From: Actinoplanes sp. N902-109
GTDB lineage: Bacteria > Actinomycetota > Actinomycetes > Mycobacteriales > Micromonosporaceae
DNA: 64,000 nucleotides
Direction of reading: 5' to 3'
Assembly: GCF_000389965.1 (NCBI RefSeq)
Contig: NC_021191.1
Span: 3,039,501-3,103,500, forward strand
Shown: positions 8,535-19,920 of the stretch, in pieces
How the letters are laid out: every line of letters starts with the position of its first letter
Position numbering within the stretch: position 1 is the first letter of the stretch
Translations under genes and position numbers: made by a program
Notes under the pieces: model-generated
What the model saw: the letters and a program-made list of their open reading frames with translations, nothing else
What the model was told of the DNA's origin: nothing
Database searches by the model: none

Positions 8535-9788
8535 CTACTTGGTCGCCGGGCCGGCCGCGCTCTGCGCGGCGCTCAGCGCGTCCTTCGGCGTCTTGCTGCC
8601 GGAGAGAGCGGCCTGGACCGCGCCCCACATCGGTTCGGAGATCCTCGGGTACCTGGTGCCCAGGTTGTCGCTGGTGCGGCCCTTGGCTGCCTTGACCGCC
8701 TCGACCCACACCGTGAGGTCCGGGTCGGCGGCGACCTGTTTGCGCTGGACCGCGTCGGTGGCGGCCACGTACGAGAGCGTGGTGTCGGTGGTGAGCGCGT
8801 TGCCGGCGCTGGTCAGGCAGTTGATGATCTTCGTGCTGGCGGCGTACCTGCCGGTGTCCTCCTGGGCCGGGGCGGTGACGAACTCGCCGCCGGTGGGCGC
8901 CGGTGCGGTGCCGCCGGCCTGGGACGGTATCGCGATGATGCCCCAGCCGAACCCGGTCTTCCCGGCGTTGGCCAGCTGCCAGGTGCCGTTCTCGGCGAAC
9001 GCGTAGTTCCCGCTCGCGAACTCCTGCCAGCTGGTGGTCTGGGTGTTGTTGATGACCGAGTTGGGGGCGTAGCCCTGCTTGAGCCAGTCGGTCCACAGGG
9101 TCAGCGCCGCCACGCCCGGCGCGGAGTCGAGCTGGGTCAGGTCGGCGCCGGAGCCCCAGAACCAGGGCAGGAACTGGAACGAGCCCTCCTCGGTGCCGAT
9201 GGCCGCGAACGTTATGCCCTTCCTGCCGGTCGCCTTCACCTTGGCCAGGGCGGCGGTGAGGGACGTCCAGTCCTTGATCGTGGCCGGGTCGACCGCTGCC
9301 GCGTCGAGGACCTTCTTGTTGTAGTAGAGGGCGAGCGTGTTGGCGCCGATCGGCACGCCGTACGTCTTGCCGTTCTGCTGGCCGGCGGCGAGCAGGTTGG
9401 GCTCGATCCCGGAGATGTCGAGCTTGGTGTCGTCGGTGGTGGTGAGGACGCCCGCCTCGGCGAGCGTGGAGACCACCGGATTGTCGACGATCAGCACGTC
9501 GGGGGAGTTGCCCTGCTGGGCGGCGAGCAGCGCCTTGTTGGTCAGGTCGGTGGTGTCGTAGCCGGTGCGCTTGACAGTCACGCCGGCGCTCGTGCCGCAG
9601 CTCGTGAGCAGCTTGACCCAGTCGGAGGAGTCGTCGAACTGAGGGTAGGGGTCCCAGATCGGGTAGGTGTCGCCGGCCGTCGACGAGCCGGTGCTGCCGG
9701 CGTGCGAGCAAGCCGTGGTGAGGCATGCGAGCGTCACGGTGAGCACCACCCAGCCGAGGGCCCGGTGCCTGGTCGTGGAGGTCGTCAT
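8535..9788 (-). CDS. Sugar ABC transporter substrate-binding lipoprotein
   Basis: A 417-residue extracellular solute-binding protein (family 1, MalE-like). The signal peptide ends in a lipobox-like LTTAC near residue 27, so it is probably lipid-anchored to the outer face of the membrane. The mature part has the two-lobe pattern, with DVLIVDNPVVSTLAEAG and GIIAIPSQAGGTAP segments. GGAG precedes the chosen ATG at 9786-9788. It is first gene of the ABC operon and divergent from the LacI gene. Confidence 0.92.
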   Translation of the reverse strand: MTTSTTRHRALGWVVLTVTLACLTTACSHAGSTGSSTAGDTYPIWDPYPQFDDSSDWVKLLTSCGTSAGVTVKRTGYDTTDLTNKALLAAQQGNSPDVLIVDNPVVSTLAEAGVLTTTDDTKLDISGIEPNLLAAGQQNGKTYGVPIGANTLALYYNKKVLDAAAVDPATIKDWTSLTAALAKVKATGRKGITFAAIGTEEGSFQFLPWFWGSGADLTQLDSAPGVAALTLWTDWLKQGYAPNSVINNTQTTSWQEFASGNYAFAENGTWQLANAGKTGFGWGIIAIPSQAGGTAPAPTGGEFVTAPAQEDTGRYAASTKIINCLTSAGNALTTDTTLSYVAATDAVQRKQVAADPDLTVWVEAVKAAKGRTSDNLGTRYPRISEPMWGAVQAALSGSKTPKDALSAAQSAAGPATK

Positions 9789-9857
9789 AGGGGGTCGCTC
9801 CTCATGCAGGCGGTGTCGTGAGTACGAGGCGGGAGCAGCGAGCACGCATCGACGCGG

Positions 9858-10014
9858 CGAATCGATTCGACGCATCGGTTCGCCGAACGTTAGGCATCGT
9901 CCGGGGACGTGGTCAAGACCGATAACGCTCTGTGCGAAACACTCTCGTCATCACGGTGGCATCCCGTTGACATCGACGTACGTCACTACCTATGGTGTTG
10001 AGCGAAACGGTTCG
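9858..10014. promoter_or_regulatory. Divergent promoter with LacI-type operators
   Basis: The 305-base space between the binding-protein and LacI genes holds CGAATCGATTCG at 9858-9869, a perfect 12-bp palindrome with the central CG usual for LacI/GalR operators. CGAAACGGTTCG at 10003-10014 is the same form with one mismatched pair. One lies near each gene. No clear -35/-10 pair could be chosen with confidence. Confidence 0.6.
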
Positions 10015-10093
10015 ATCGTGGCGGGGTTCGCCGTACGGGATTCTCGGCGGCCTTGCCACAGAGTCTCGATACGCTCGATCGGTTGGGGTGAGC

Positions 10094-11122
10094 ATGAACA
10101 TCGGGGAGATCGCGCGCCGGGCCGGAGTGTCGCGCAGCACGGTGTCGTACGCGCTGAGCGGACGCCGCCCGGTCAGCCCCGGGACCAAGCAGCGCATCCA
10201 AGCCGTGATCGACGAGATCGGCTACCGCCCGAACGCCGCCGCGCGGGCGCTCAAGGAAGGCCGCACCCGGACCCTCGGGCTCGTCATCCCCCCGGCGAGC
10301 CTGCTGCTGACCGACATGCAGCTGGGCTTCGTCGCCAGCGTCGTCGAGGCCGCCGCCCACGCCGACCTCGACGTGCTGCTGTCACCGTCCGGCGGTGACC
10401 ACGACCGGTCCTTCGAGCGGATGATCTCCGGCCGCCGGGTCGACGGGGTCATCCTGATGGAGATCCGGCTCGAGGACGAGCGGGTCACCCGGCTGCAGCA
10501 GGCCGGATTGCCGTTCGTCACCATCGGGCACACCGCCCACCCGCACGGCACCTGCTGGGTCGACGTCGACTACGCCACCCTGGTCGCCAGGTGCGTGCAC
10601 CACCTCGCCGACCTCGGGCACCGTACGGTCGCCTTGATCAACCGGTCCGCCGAGCTGGTCGCGGCCGGCTACGGTCCGGCGCACCGGGCCCAGGCCGGTT
10701 TTGCCGAGGCGGCCCGGCAACGCGGTGTCACCGGCATCGACCTGCCCTGCGCCGACGACCCGGCAGCCGGTGAGGAGTGCTTCGAACAGCTCCGCGACCA
10801 GCGTCCGGAGATCACCGCGATCGTCACCATCAACGAGGCCGCGCTGCCCGGCATCCAGCGGGGCGTCGAGCGGGCCGGCGTTGTGGTCCCCCGGGACATG
10901 TCCATCGCCGGCGTCGCCGCCCGCCACTGGGCCGAAGGGTTTCGCCCTCAGCTCACGGCCGCCGACGTCCCCACCCTGGAAATGGGCACGTACGCCGTCG
11001 AACTGCTCCTGGAACGGATAGCCGTACCGGACGGCACCCCGCGGCACCTGCTGCTCACCCCGCCGATCTCACTGCGGGACAGCACCGGGCCGGCACCCGC
11101 CACCAACCCGCCCGCCCACTGA
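10094..11122 (+). CDS. LacI-family transcriptional regulator
   Basis: A 342-residue LacI/GalR repressor: HTH and hinge at residues 1-60 (IARRAGVSRSTVSYALSGRR and RPNAAARALKEGRT), then a periplasmic-binding-protein-like sugar-binding core (RTLGLVIPP, GRRVDGVILMEIR). The ATG at 10094 follows GGGGTGA. It probably regulates the divergent ABC/glycosidase operon and perhaps the glycanase gene downstream, released by a sugar from the same substrate. Confidence 0.93.
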   Translation: MNIGEIARRAGVSRSTVSYALSGRRPVSPGTKQRIQAVIDEIGYRPNAAARALKEGRTRTLGLVIPPASLLLTDMQLGFVASVVEAAAHADLDVLLSPSGGDHDRSFERMISGRRVDGVILMEIRLEDERVTRLQQAGLPFVTIGHTAHPHGTCWVDVDYATLVARCVHHLADLGHRTVALINRSAELVAAGYGPAHRAQAGFAEAARQRGVTGIDLPCADDPAAGEECFEQLRDQRPEITAIVTINEAALPGIQRGVERAGVVVPRDMSIAGVAARHWAEGFRPQLTAADVPTLEMGTYAVELLLERIAVPDGTPRHLLLTPPISLRDSTGPAPATNPPAH

Positions 11123-11220
11123 TCCGTCCGCTCCGTCCGGGACGAGCCGCCGGCTCGCCTCGCGATCCCCCCTGCCCGCGGCACTTCATCCTCTTCATCG
11201 ACTCGCCACCGGAGACCTCG

Positions 11221-13020
11221 ATGCACCAGAGCAGAAACCTCGGCCGGTTCGCCACCCGGGCCTCGATCACCCTGGGCATGATCCTGGCCGCCGCAGTCCC
11301 GCTCACCGCGGCGGCACCCAGCCATGCGGCCACCAACGAGGCGCTGAGCGTGGACCTGGCCGCCGGCCGCGGACCATCCACACTGGTGGGCGAGGGGGTC
11401 CTCTACGGCATCAACCAGGACGCCACCCTGCCGGCCGACCAGCACATCCAGCCGCTCAAGCTCAACGCCTTCCGCGGTGGTGGCTGGTTCTCCGGCGGCT
11501 GGATCAAGGACAACTACCAGTACGGCGCGGCCACCCAGGCCGACATCACCTCGATCATCGCGCAGGCCCGCCGGTTGAACCAGGTCGGCAACCACCCGCA
11601 ATACCAGGTGCTGCTGAGCGACCTGTACGGGCTCAACGGCGGCCAGCCGTCGAACACCGTCTACCCGTGCGACAACGGCAACTGCGCGAACTGGGCCACG
11701 TTCATCGACACCACCGTGGCCGCGCTGCAGGCCAGCGGGCTGCCCTTCGCGTACGACATCGACAACGAGCCGGACATCTCCGTGTTCTGGAAGGCGGGCG
11801 TGAACAGCACCCAGTACTTCCAGATGTGGGACACCGCCCACCGGGAACTGCGCAGGGTCGCCCCTATCGCGCAGATCGTCGGACCGTCGTTCGCCTACAC
11901 CCCGCAGGCCCGGCCGCAGCAGTGGAGTACCTTCCTCAACCACGTCAAAGCGGCCGGCACCGTGCCGGACTGGATCGCCAACCACGACGAGGGCGACGTC
12001 GACGACCCGGTCACCGTGTCGCAGGCGCTCAACAGCCAGCTGTCCGCGGCCGGGATCGCCGCCCGGCCGCTGTCGGCCAACGAGTACCAGCCCGCCGACC
12101 GGCAGACCGCCGGGGTCACCGCCTGGTACCTGGCCCGGTTCGCCCAGTCCAGCTACACCAACGCGATGCGCGGCAACTGGGTCTGCTGCATGACGCCCAA
12201 CCTCACCGGGATCCTCACCCAGACCAACGGCGCCTGGACCACCAGCGGCAACTGGTGGGCCATGCGCGCCTACGCCGACATGACCGGCACCCTGGTCAAC
12301 ACGTCCGGACAGGTCGGCAGCACGGCGATCTCCGCCTCGATCGACAGCACCAACCGCCGCGCCGTGGCCATCCTGGGTGACAGCAACGGCTACACCGGCA
12401 GCGCCACGGTCACCTTCAACGGCGTGTCGGCCAACAGCTGGCTGGCCGGCAACGGCAGTGTCACCGTCACGGTCGACCGGATCCCCGACCAGGCGACGCT
12501 GAACGCCCCGCAGGTCGTGCTGAACCAGACCATGACCGTCTCCGGCGGCGCGGTCACGGTGCCGCTGACCTTCCAGAGCTCGCACGACGCCTTCGCCGTC
12601 TATGTGACACCGGCGACCACCAGCGGTCAGCAGGGCGTCGAAGTGGTCGGTGGCCAGTCCGGCCGGTGCGTCGACGTGCCCGGCGCCTCGACGGCCAACG
12701 GGACACAGACCCAGTTGTCCGACTGCTCGGGCGCCTCCTCGCAACGCTGGACGTACACCTCGGGCAAGCAACTGCAGGTGTACGGCAGCAAGTGCCTGGA
12801 TGCCAACGGCCACGGCACGACAAACGGCACCGCGGTGATCATCTACGACTGCAACGGGCAGGCCAACCAGCAGTGGACCATCAACTCCAACGGCACGATC
12901 ACCGGCGTGCAGTCGGGCCTGTGCCTGGACGCCAACGGCGCCGGTACCGCCAGCGGCACCAAGCTGATCCTCTGGACCTGTAACGGCGGCGCCAACCAGC
13001 AATGGAGCACGCGCGCCTGA
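11221..13020 (+). CDS. Secreted clan GH-A glycoside hydrolase with ricin-type lectin domain
   Basis: A 599-residue secreted protein. A Sec signal peptide (residues 1-37, cleavage near SHAA) is followed by a TIM-barrel domain with DIDNEP containing Glu183 (probable acid/base) and SANEYQP containing Glu288 (probable nucleophile), the clan GH-A arrangement. A beta-sandwich linker follows, then a C-terminal beta-trefoil (about 470-599) with three QxW repeats (SQRWTY, NQQWTI, NQQWST), i.e. CBM13. GGAGA precedes the ATG. Placed after the LacI gene, it probably releases the oligosaccharides imported by the ABC system. The exact GH family (GH39-, GH44- or GH5-like) is uncertain. Confidence 0.82.
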   Translation: MHQSRNLGRFATRASITLGMILAAAVPLTAAAPSHAATNEALSVDLAAGRGPSTLVGEGVLYGINQDATLPADQHIQPLKLNAFRGGGWFSGGWIKDNYQYGAATQADITSIIAQARRLNQVGNHPQYQVLLSDLYGLNGGQPSNTVYPCDNGNCANWATFIDTTVAALQASGLPFAYDIDNEPDISVFWKAGVNSTQYFQMWDTAHRELRRVAPIAQIVGPSFAYTPQARPQQWSTFLNHVKAAGTVPDWIANHDEGDVDDPVTVSQALNSQLSAAGIAARPLSANEYQPADRQTAGVTAWYLARFAQSSYTNAMRGNWVCCMTPNLTGILTQTNGAWTTSGNWWAMRAYADMTGTLVNTSGQVGSTAISASIDSTNRRAVAILGDSNGYTGSATVTFNGVSANSWLAGNGSVTVTVDRIPDQATLNAPQVVLNQTMTVSGGAVTVPLTFQSSHDAFAVYVTPATTSGQQGVEVVGGQSGRCVDVPGASTANGTQTQLSDCSGASSQRWTYTSGKQLQVYGSKCLDANGHGTTNGTAVIIYDCNGQANQQWTINSNGTITGVQSGLCLDANGAGTASGTKLILWTCNGGANQQWSTRA

Positions 13021-13050
13021 CAAACGGGCCGCGAGCCGGCCGGCCGTGAC

Positions 13051-15636
<2,586 letters not shown>

Positions 15637-15984
15637 CGGGACGTCCTCCTCGCCTGCGGGTCCTCCTCGAGACTGCCCGCGGTGGTCGCCGGTACCCCAG
15701 GGCCACCCGGCCCGCCGACTTGGACCATGCGTCCTCGCGGTGGTCGTTCGGACCTGAGGACAGGGGGCGACGAGAGGCGCGGGCATTTGCTGCCCCCGGA
15801 CCGGGGCGGCGTGACGCTGCTCGGCCCGGACTGCCGCTGGGACAGCCTCGCGCTCACCCGGCGGATCTGCGCCGGTCGCGGCGTGGGGCTCGCCCCGACG
15901 CCGGGACCATCGGCACTGGTCGTTGTCCCGGCCGGGGCCCACCCTTGAAACAGGCCACGACGGTCACGGCAACGGGAGGATCCG

Positions 15985-16110
15985 ATGTGGCAAGCACTGC
16001 GCGACATCGCCGACAACGTCAAGCAATCCCCGGGGGTTGAGGCCGTCACCGGGGTGGGGGAGCAGATCAGCAGCAAGGTGTCGGACTTCCTCGGCCGCCT
16101 CGGCGGTTGA
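15985..16110 (+). CDS. Small helical protein (41 aa), unknown
   Basis: GGGAGGA at 15974-15980 leads an ATG at 15985 and a 41-codon frame beginning MWQALRDIADNVKQSPG and ending in DFLGRLGG. One amphipathic helix is predicted. The good ribosome site, high GC3 and the similar tiny gene 36 bp downstream argue that it is real. The function is unknown. Confidence 0.6.
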   Translation: MWQALRDIADNVKQSPGVEAVTGVGEQISSKVSDFLGRLGG

Positions 16111-16146
16111 GCACCCAGCCGGCCCACCCACTGTAAGGAGCCCATC

Positions 16147-16305
16147 ATGGCGACACTGTCGGAGCGCCTCCGCGCCTTCCTGGGCAGTCCGCGAGGTAAG
16201 CGCCTGATCGAGCAGGGCCAGCACCAGCTCGCCAAGCCGGAGAACCAGCAGAAGGCCAGAAAGCTGCTCGACAAGCTGCGGGGCGGCCGAACCCGGGGTC
16301 GGTAG
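16147..16305 (+). CDS. Small basic protein (52 aa), unknown
   Basis: TAAGGAG at 16134-16140 precedes an ATG for 52 residues starting MATLSERLRAFLGSPRGKRL and ending in the basic tail GGRTRGR. Short proteins of this shape (SPxGxxLxxxGxxxLxxP) recur in actinomycetes with no known role. It is probably co-transcribed with the 41-aa gene and followed by the DJ-1/PfpI gene, so a stress-linked unit is possible. Confidence 0.65.
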   Translation: MATLSERLRAFLGSPRGKRLIEQGQHQLAKPENQQKARKLLDKLRGGRTRGR

Positions 16306-16437
16306 TCGCGCCGTGAGCCGATGAGCGGACCTCGGGCAAGACGACCGCCGCCCGTAGGGCAGCGGGATGATGGACCCGCCGTTTTCTTGCGCCCGTCACT
16401 AGCAGACCGGTCCATCAAGACCGGAGGATGGAAGATC

Positions 16438-17127
16438 ATGAAGGTTCTCATCGTGCTCACCTCGCACGACAAGCTGGGCGACACCGGCCGCAAGACCGGG
16501 TTCTGGCTGGAAGAGCTGGCGGCGCCGTACTACCGCTTCAAGGATGCCGGGTGGCAGGTCGTGCTCGCCTCCCCCCAGGGCGGTCAGCCGCCGCTGGACC
16601 CCAAGAGCAACGAACCCGGCTCCCAGACCGACCAAACCCGGCGTTTCACGGCCGACCAGGAGGCCACCGCGGCGCTGGCGGCAACGGTGCGCCTGGACTC
16701 GGTCTCGGCCGACGACTTCGACACGGTCTTCTACCCAGGTGGGCATGGCCCCCTCTGGGATCTTGCCGAGGACGCCAACTCCGTGCGGCTGATCGAGGCG
16801 ACCGTGCGCTCGGGCAAGCCGCTCGCCCTGGTGTGCCATGCCCCGGGTGTCCTGCGCCACACGGTCAACGAGGACGGCACCCCGCTGGTGAAGGGCAAGC
16901 AGATCACCGGTTTCACCAACACCGAGGAGGAGGCGGTCCAGCTCACCGACGTCGTCCCGTTCCTGGTCGAGGACGAACTCACAGCGCTGGGAGGCGTCTA
17001 CGTCAAGGCCGGCGACTGGGAACCCTTCGTCGTGCAGGACGGTCTGCTGGTCACCGGGCAGAATCCGGCCTCCTCCGCTCCTGCGGCCGACGCTCTGATC
17101 AAGCTGGTCAACACAGTCAGCGAGTAA
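16438..17127 (+). CDS. DJ-1/PfpI-family protein (type 1 glutamine amidotransferase-like)
   Basis: A 229-residue single-domain protein. It shows YPGGHGPLWD and the nucleophile elbow LVCHAPG with Cys133-His134, as in Hsp31-like chaperones and glutathione-independent glyoxalases. At 229 aa it matches the HchA/Hsp31-like class rather than short PfpI (about 170 aa). GGAGG lies 10 bases before the ATG at 16438; an upstream frame extension is poor in codon quality. It probably acts in the cytosol on reactive aldehydes or damaged proteins. Confidence 0.87.
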   Translation: MKVLIVLTSHDKLGDTGRKTGFWLEELAAPYYRFKDAGWQVVLASPQGGQPPLDPKSNEPGSQTDQTRRFTADQEATAALAATVRLDSVSADDFDTVFYPGGHGPLWDLAEDANSVRLIEATVRSGKPLALVCHAPGVLRHTVNEDGTPLVKGKQITGFTNTEEEAVQLTDVVPFLVEDELTALGGVYVKAGDWEPFVVQDGLLVTGQNPASSAPAADALIKLVNTVSE

Positions 17128-17254
17128 GTACGACGTGATCGTCGTCCTCGGGTGAGCACCCGGACAGCCAGGGGGCCGCAGACAGCAGCAGGTCGGTGAC
17201 TATCGGCGGGTCAGCCCCCGCGCGGGCGCTTGCGGCGGCGGCAGTTCGGACGGC

Positions 17255-17461
17255 TTGGTGGTGTCCCGCACCGCCAGGCCGTCCGCCGATGATGCGACAG
17301 ACATCGTCACGGGTGAGTACGAGCTGGGTGACCACAGCGGCGACAATTTGCCGCCGACCGTTGCCATGGTGCGGATCCGCCCCGACGCGCCGGACAAGAT
17401 GGCCCGGCTGGTGGCAAGCCGGGCGCCGGTGCGTTGCCGGGTCCGGTCAGACGGCCGGTGA
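17255..17461 (+). CDS. Possible small protein or gene remnant
   Basis: The 378-base space between the PfpI and MBL genes contains a 68-codon frame from TTG with unusually strong G/C third positions over DIVTGEYELGDHSGDN and NLPPTVAMVRIRPDAPDKMA. The frame is open upstream to about 17222. I recognise no family. It may be the tail of a degraded gene. Confidence 0.3.
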   Translation: MVVSRTARPSADDATDIVTGEYELGDHSGDNLPPTVAMVRIRPDAPDKMARLVASRAPVRCRVRSDGR

Positions 17462-17505
17462 CCAGGTGGTTGATGTCGCCAGAGCCACCCCTGAAAATAA
17501 TCAGC

Positions 17506-18462
17506 ATGGGGGCTGTCGCGTACACCAAGGGCCTGCACCACCTTACCGACGGCACGTGGGCGTACCTGAGCCCGCCGGGGACGTGGGGGTGGAGCAACTG
17601 CGGCGTGGTGGTCTCCGGCGGTACGGCTCTGCTGGTCGACACCCAGTTCGACCTTCGCCTGACGCGGAGCTTGCAACAGGCCATCGTCGAGGCGTTCCCG
17701 CAGGTCACCGTCTCCACGGTGGTGACCACGCACGCCAACGGCGATCACTGCTGGGGCAACCAGCTTTTTCCGGCTGCGGAGTTCATCGGCTCAGCGGCTA
17801 CCGGCCACGGCATGGCCCACGAAGTACAGCCTGATCAGCTTGCCGCTCTGAGTGCCCCGGACGGTCCGGACACCGTGCTGGGTGACTACATGCGCCGCCA
17901 CTTCGGCCACTTCGACTTCTCCGGCATCACGGTGACGCCACCGACACGGACTTTCTCCGGTCGCCTGGGCGTGCAGGTGGGCGGCAGGCTCGTGGAGCTG
18001 ATCGAGGTGGGTCCGGCGCACACCGACGGCGATGTGATCGTGCATGTGCCCGACGCGGGTGTGGTTTTCACCGGCGACATCTTGTTCGTCGGTGATCACC
18101 CGATCATGTGGACCGGGCCGGCTGACAACTGGATCGCCGCCTGCGAGTTGATCGTCGACACCGGTGCCCGGTATGTCGTACCGGGGCATGGCCCGGTCAC
18201 AGACCTTGCGGGCGTACGCCTGTTCGCGACCTATCTGCGGATCGTAGCCGCGCATGCTGAACGCTCTCACGCTGCCGGTCTACCGTACTGGGAAGCTGCG
18301 GAGCAGCTCAGCCTGCCGATGGAGTGCTCCGGGTGGGGACACCGAGAGAGGTTGGTCATCACCATGGCCGCGGCCTACCGCAACCTGGGTGAGCCCGCGG
18401 TCGCACTGCTCGACGTGCTGGCGCGAGCGGCGGACTACGAGCGCAGGCTTCTTGGCAGGTGA
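17506..18462 (+). CDS. Metallo-beta-lactamase-fold hydrolase
   Basis: A 318-residue MBL-fold enzyme. The zinc motif THANGDHCWGN supplies His76, Asp80 and His81; GPAHTDGDVIVHVP supplies the next His, GDILF the bridging Asp, and VPGHGPVT the last His. The long helical C-terminus (residues 240-318) is typical of cyclase-type MBL proteins. The start is uncertain: ATG 17506 has no clear ribosome site, and ATG 17473 has AGGTGG but only three bases away. No signal peptide is seen. Substrate unknown. Confidence 0.85.
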   Translation: MGAVAYTKGLHHLTDGTWAYLSPPGTWGWSNCGVVVSGGTALLVDTQFDLRLTRSLQQAIVEAFPQVTVSTVVTTHANGDHCWGNQLFPAAEFIGSAATGHGMAHEVQPDQLAALSAPDGPDTVLGDYMRRHFGHFDFSGITVTPPTRTFSGRLGVQVGGRLVELIEVGPAHTDGDVIVHVPDAGVVFTGDILFVGDHPIMWTGPADNWIAACELIVDTGARYVVPGHGPVTDLAGVRLFATYLRIVAAHAERSHAAGLPYWEAAEQLSLPMECSGWGHRERLVITMAAAYRNLGEPAVALLDVLARAADYERRLLGR

Positions 18463-18599
18463 TGACTCGCCACGTTGAAGATGGTCGAGCTCACGGCTCG
18501 ACCGGCAGCAGCATCATGAGCCGGCTGCCAGGGGCGCGCATCATTCGAGTGCGTGAGTTCGACGGCGGCCGGGTGAGTGCGACGACGACCCCTGGCCGG

Positions 18600-19007
18600 C
18601 TAGTCCACCGGAGGCCGGACCGTCGGGTAGGCGCGGCGGTGCCAGCCCAGCAGCGCAGGGATCACCAGCAGCTCGACGGCCATGGACACGCGGAACGGCA
18701 CCGGCGGCAGTCCCGTCAGGGCCATGCCCAGCAACCGGGCCACGCCGCCCAGCACCATGATGCCGAGCAGTGCCCGGGTCACGACGGCACGCTGTTCAGG
18801 TGCCCGCAACGACCACCAGAGCAGCACGCCCGCCGCCATCCACCACACTCCCAGGAAACGGTATTCGCTGTCGAAGTACGCGCTGCCGTTCGTGTCGTCG
18901 GGGCTGAAGGCCAGGCCGCCCACGACCGCGGTCGCCCCGGTGAGTACCGGGATGGCGCCGAGCACGGCCAGCAGGATGAGCAAGATCTTTCGGTTCATGA
19001 TCGCCAT
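18600..19007 (-). CDS. DUF4345 small membrane protein
   Basis: A 135-residue protein with four predicted membrane helices. The segment FDSEYRFLGVWWMAAGVLLW matches the conserved core of the DUF4345 family (function unknown). Two starts are close together (MAIM at 19007 and MNRK at 18998), and neither has a strong ribosome site. The frame upstream of 19007 has poor codon quality. Confidence 0.75.
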   Translation of the reverse strand: MAIMNRKILLILLAVLGAIPVLTGATAVVGGLAFSPDDTNGSAYFDSEYRFLGVWWMAAGVLLWWSLRAPEQRAVVTRALLGIMVLGGVARLLGMALTGLPPVPFRVSMAVELLVIPALLGWHRRAYPTVRPPVD

Positions 19008-19476
19008 GATGGTCGAGCGTGTGTGTGCGCAACGCGACCAGGTGGCCGTACCTGCTGCGCACGATACCGGCCATGTGGGCGTGCGCGGCAGGGTCGCCCA
19101 GCACCTGGTGAAGCCGCTGACCATGGGGACACCGGGCGCAATTCCGGGCAGGGCACGGAGCGGTTGGCCTCGACATTGCCCAGCCCAGCCTCCTAGGAAG
19201 CTTGGCGGGGGGTGGTGAAGGCCACTCACGAACGCCGACGCCGTCCGATCCGCGCGGTAACCCGCTGCTGCTCGCCCGAGTGGTACGGCACGGTGCCGAC
19301 CAGCAGGGCAGACGCCGACCGGACGGCTGCGTGATCTGATCGGCGCCGCGACTCACCATTCAGGAACGGATTGCCGAGAGTCCGCACGTCTCCTTCGACA
19401 CCTACTCGCGAGACCGGAGCCGCACCGGCTCCGGCGGTCAGCCGTCGCCCGTTCGCCGGCGATTAAGCTCTTGCTC
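19008..19476. other. Non-coding or decayed stretch
   Basis: This 469-base stretch between the divergent DUF4345 and HxlR genes has no convincing gene. On the minus strand near 19020-19130, one frame reads HQVLGDPAAHAHMAGIVRSR with fair codon quality; it may be the tail of a lost regulator but has no start or ribosome site. Confidence 0.3.
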
Positions 19477-19839
19477 ATGGCTGAAGGTGCGCAGCTTCCG
19501 GCGGCAACCCACGAGATCTTCCATAGCGACTGCCCGGCCCGGAAGACGATCGATCGGGTGACCAGCCGCTGGGGCGTGTGGGTGCTCATCGCACTCCGCG
19601 GCAGCGACCTGCGGTTCTTCGAACTGCGGGACAGCATCCGGGGGGTCAGCGAGAAGATGCTGTCCCAGACGCTGCGCGGGCTGACCGAGGACGGCCTGGT
19701 CTGGCGGCAGGTGGAGCCCACCACGCCGCCCAGCGTCACCTACGGGCTGACCGTTGCCGGGTTCGACGTCGCTGAGCCGTTGACCGATCTGCTCGATCGG
19801 ATCACCGGGGGACCGTCGGCGCAGCGTCTCGACGGCTGA
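19477..19839 (+). CDS. HxlR-family transcriptional regulator
   Basis: A 120-residue winged-helix regulator. It has the HxlR signature Cys in HSDCPARKTIDRVTSRWGVW and the wing RFFELRDSIRGVSEKMLSQT. These proteins often sense oxidants or electrophiles through the N-terminal Cys. The ATG at 19477 is preferred over the TTG at 19471. It is convergent with the NmrA-type gene that follows, a common partner of HxlR genes. Confidence 0.9.
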   Translation: MAEGAQLPAATHEIFHSDCPARKTIDRVTSRWGVWVLIALRGSDLRFFELRDSIRGVSEKMLSQTLRGLTEDGLVWRQVEPTTPPSVTYGLTVAGFDVAEPLTDLLDRITGGPSAQRLDG

Positions 19840-19920
19840 CCACCCGGGCCGCGCCCACCATCGCTTGATCAGCAGACCTGCCGCCGCTCGCCCGTCGCCT
19901 TGTCCCCGCCCGTCTGCGCC

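Noticed and set aside
6784..9726. 980-codon frame suggesting an ABC mega-protein
   Set aside because: Only the last 269 codons are a permease; the rest is out-of-frame reading of the other permease and the binding protein.
10948..13023. 691-codon minus-strand frame across the glycanase gene
   Set aside because: Antisense shadow of a well-supported secreted glycosidase; Gly/Val/Ala/Arg-rich with no domain.
19020..19130. Regulator-like minus-strand segment HQVLGDPAAHAHMAGIVRSR
   Set aside because: Too short, no start or ribosome site, no confident family; left as an unassigned stretch.
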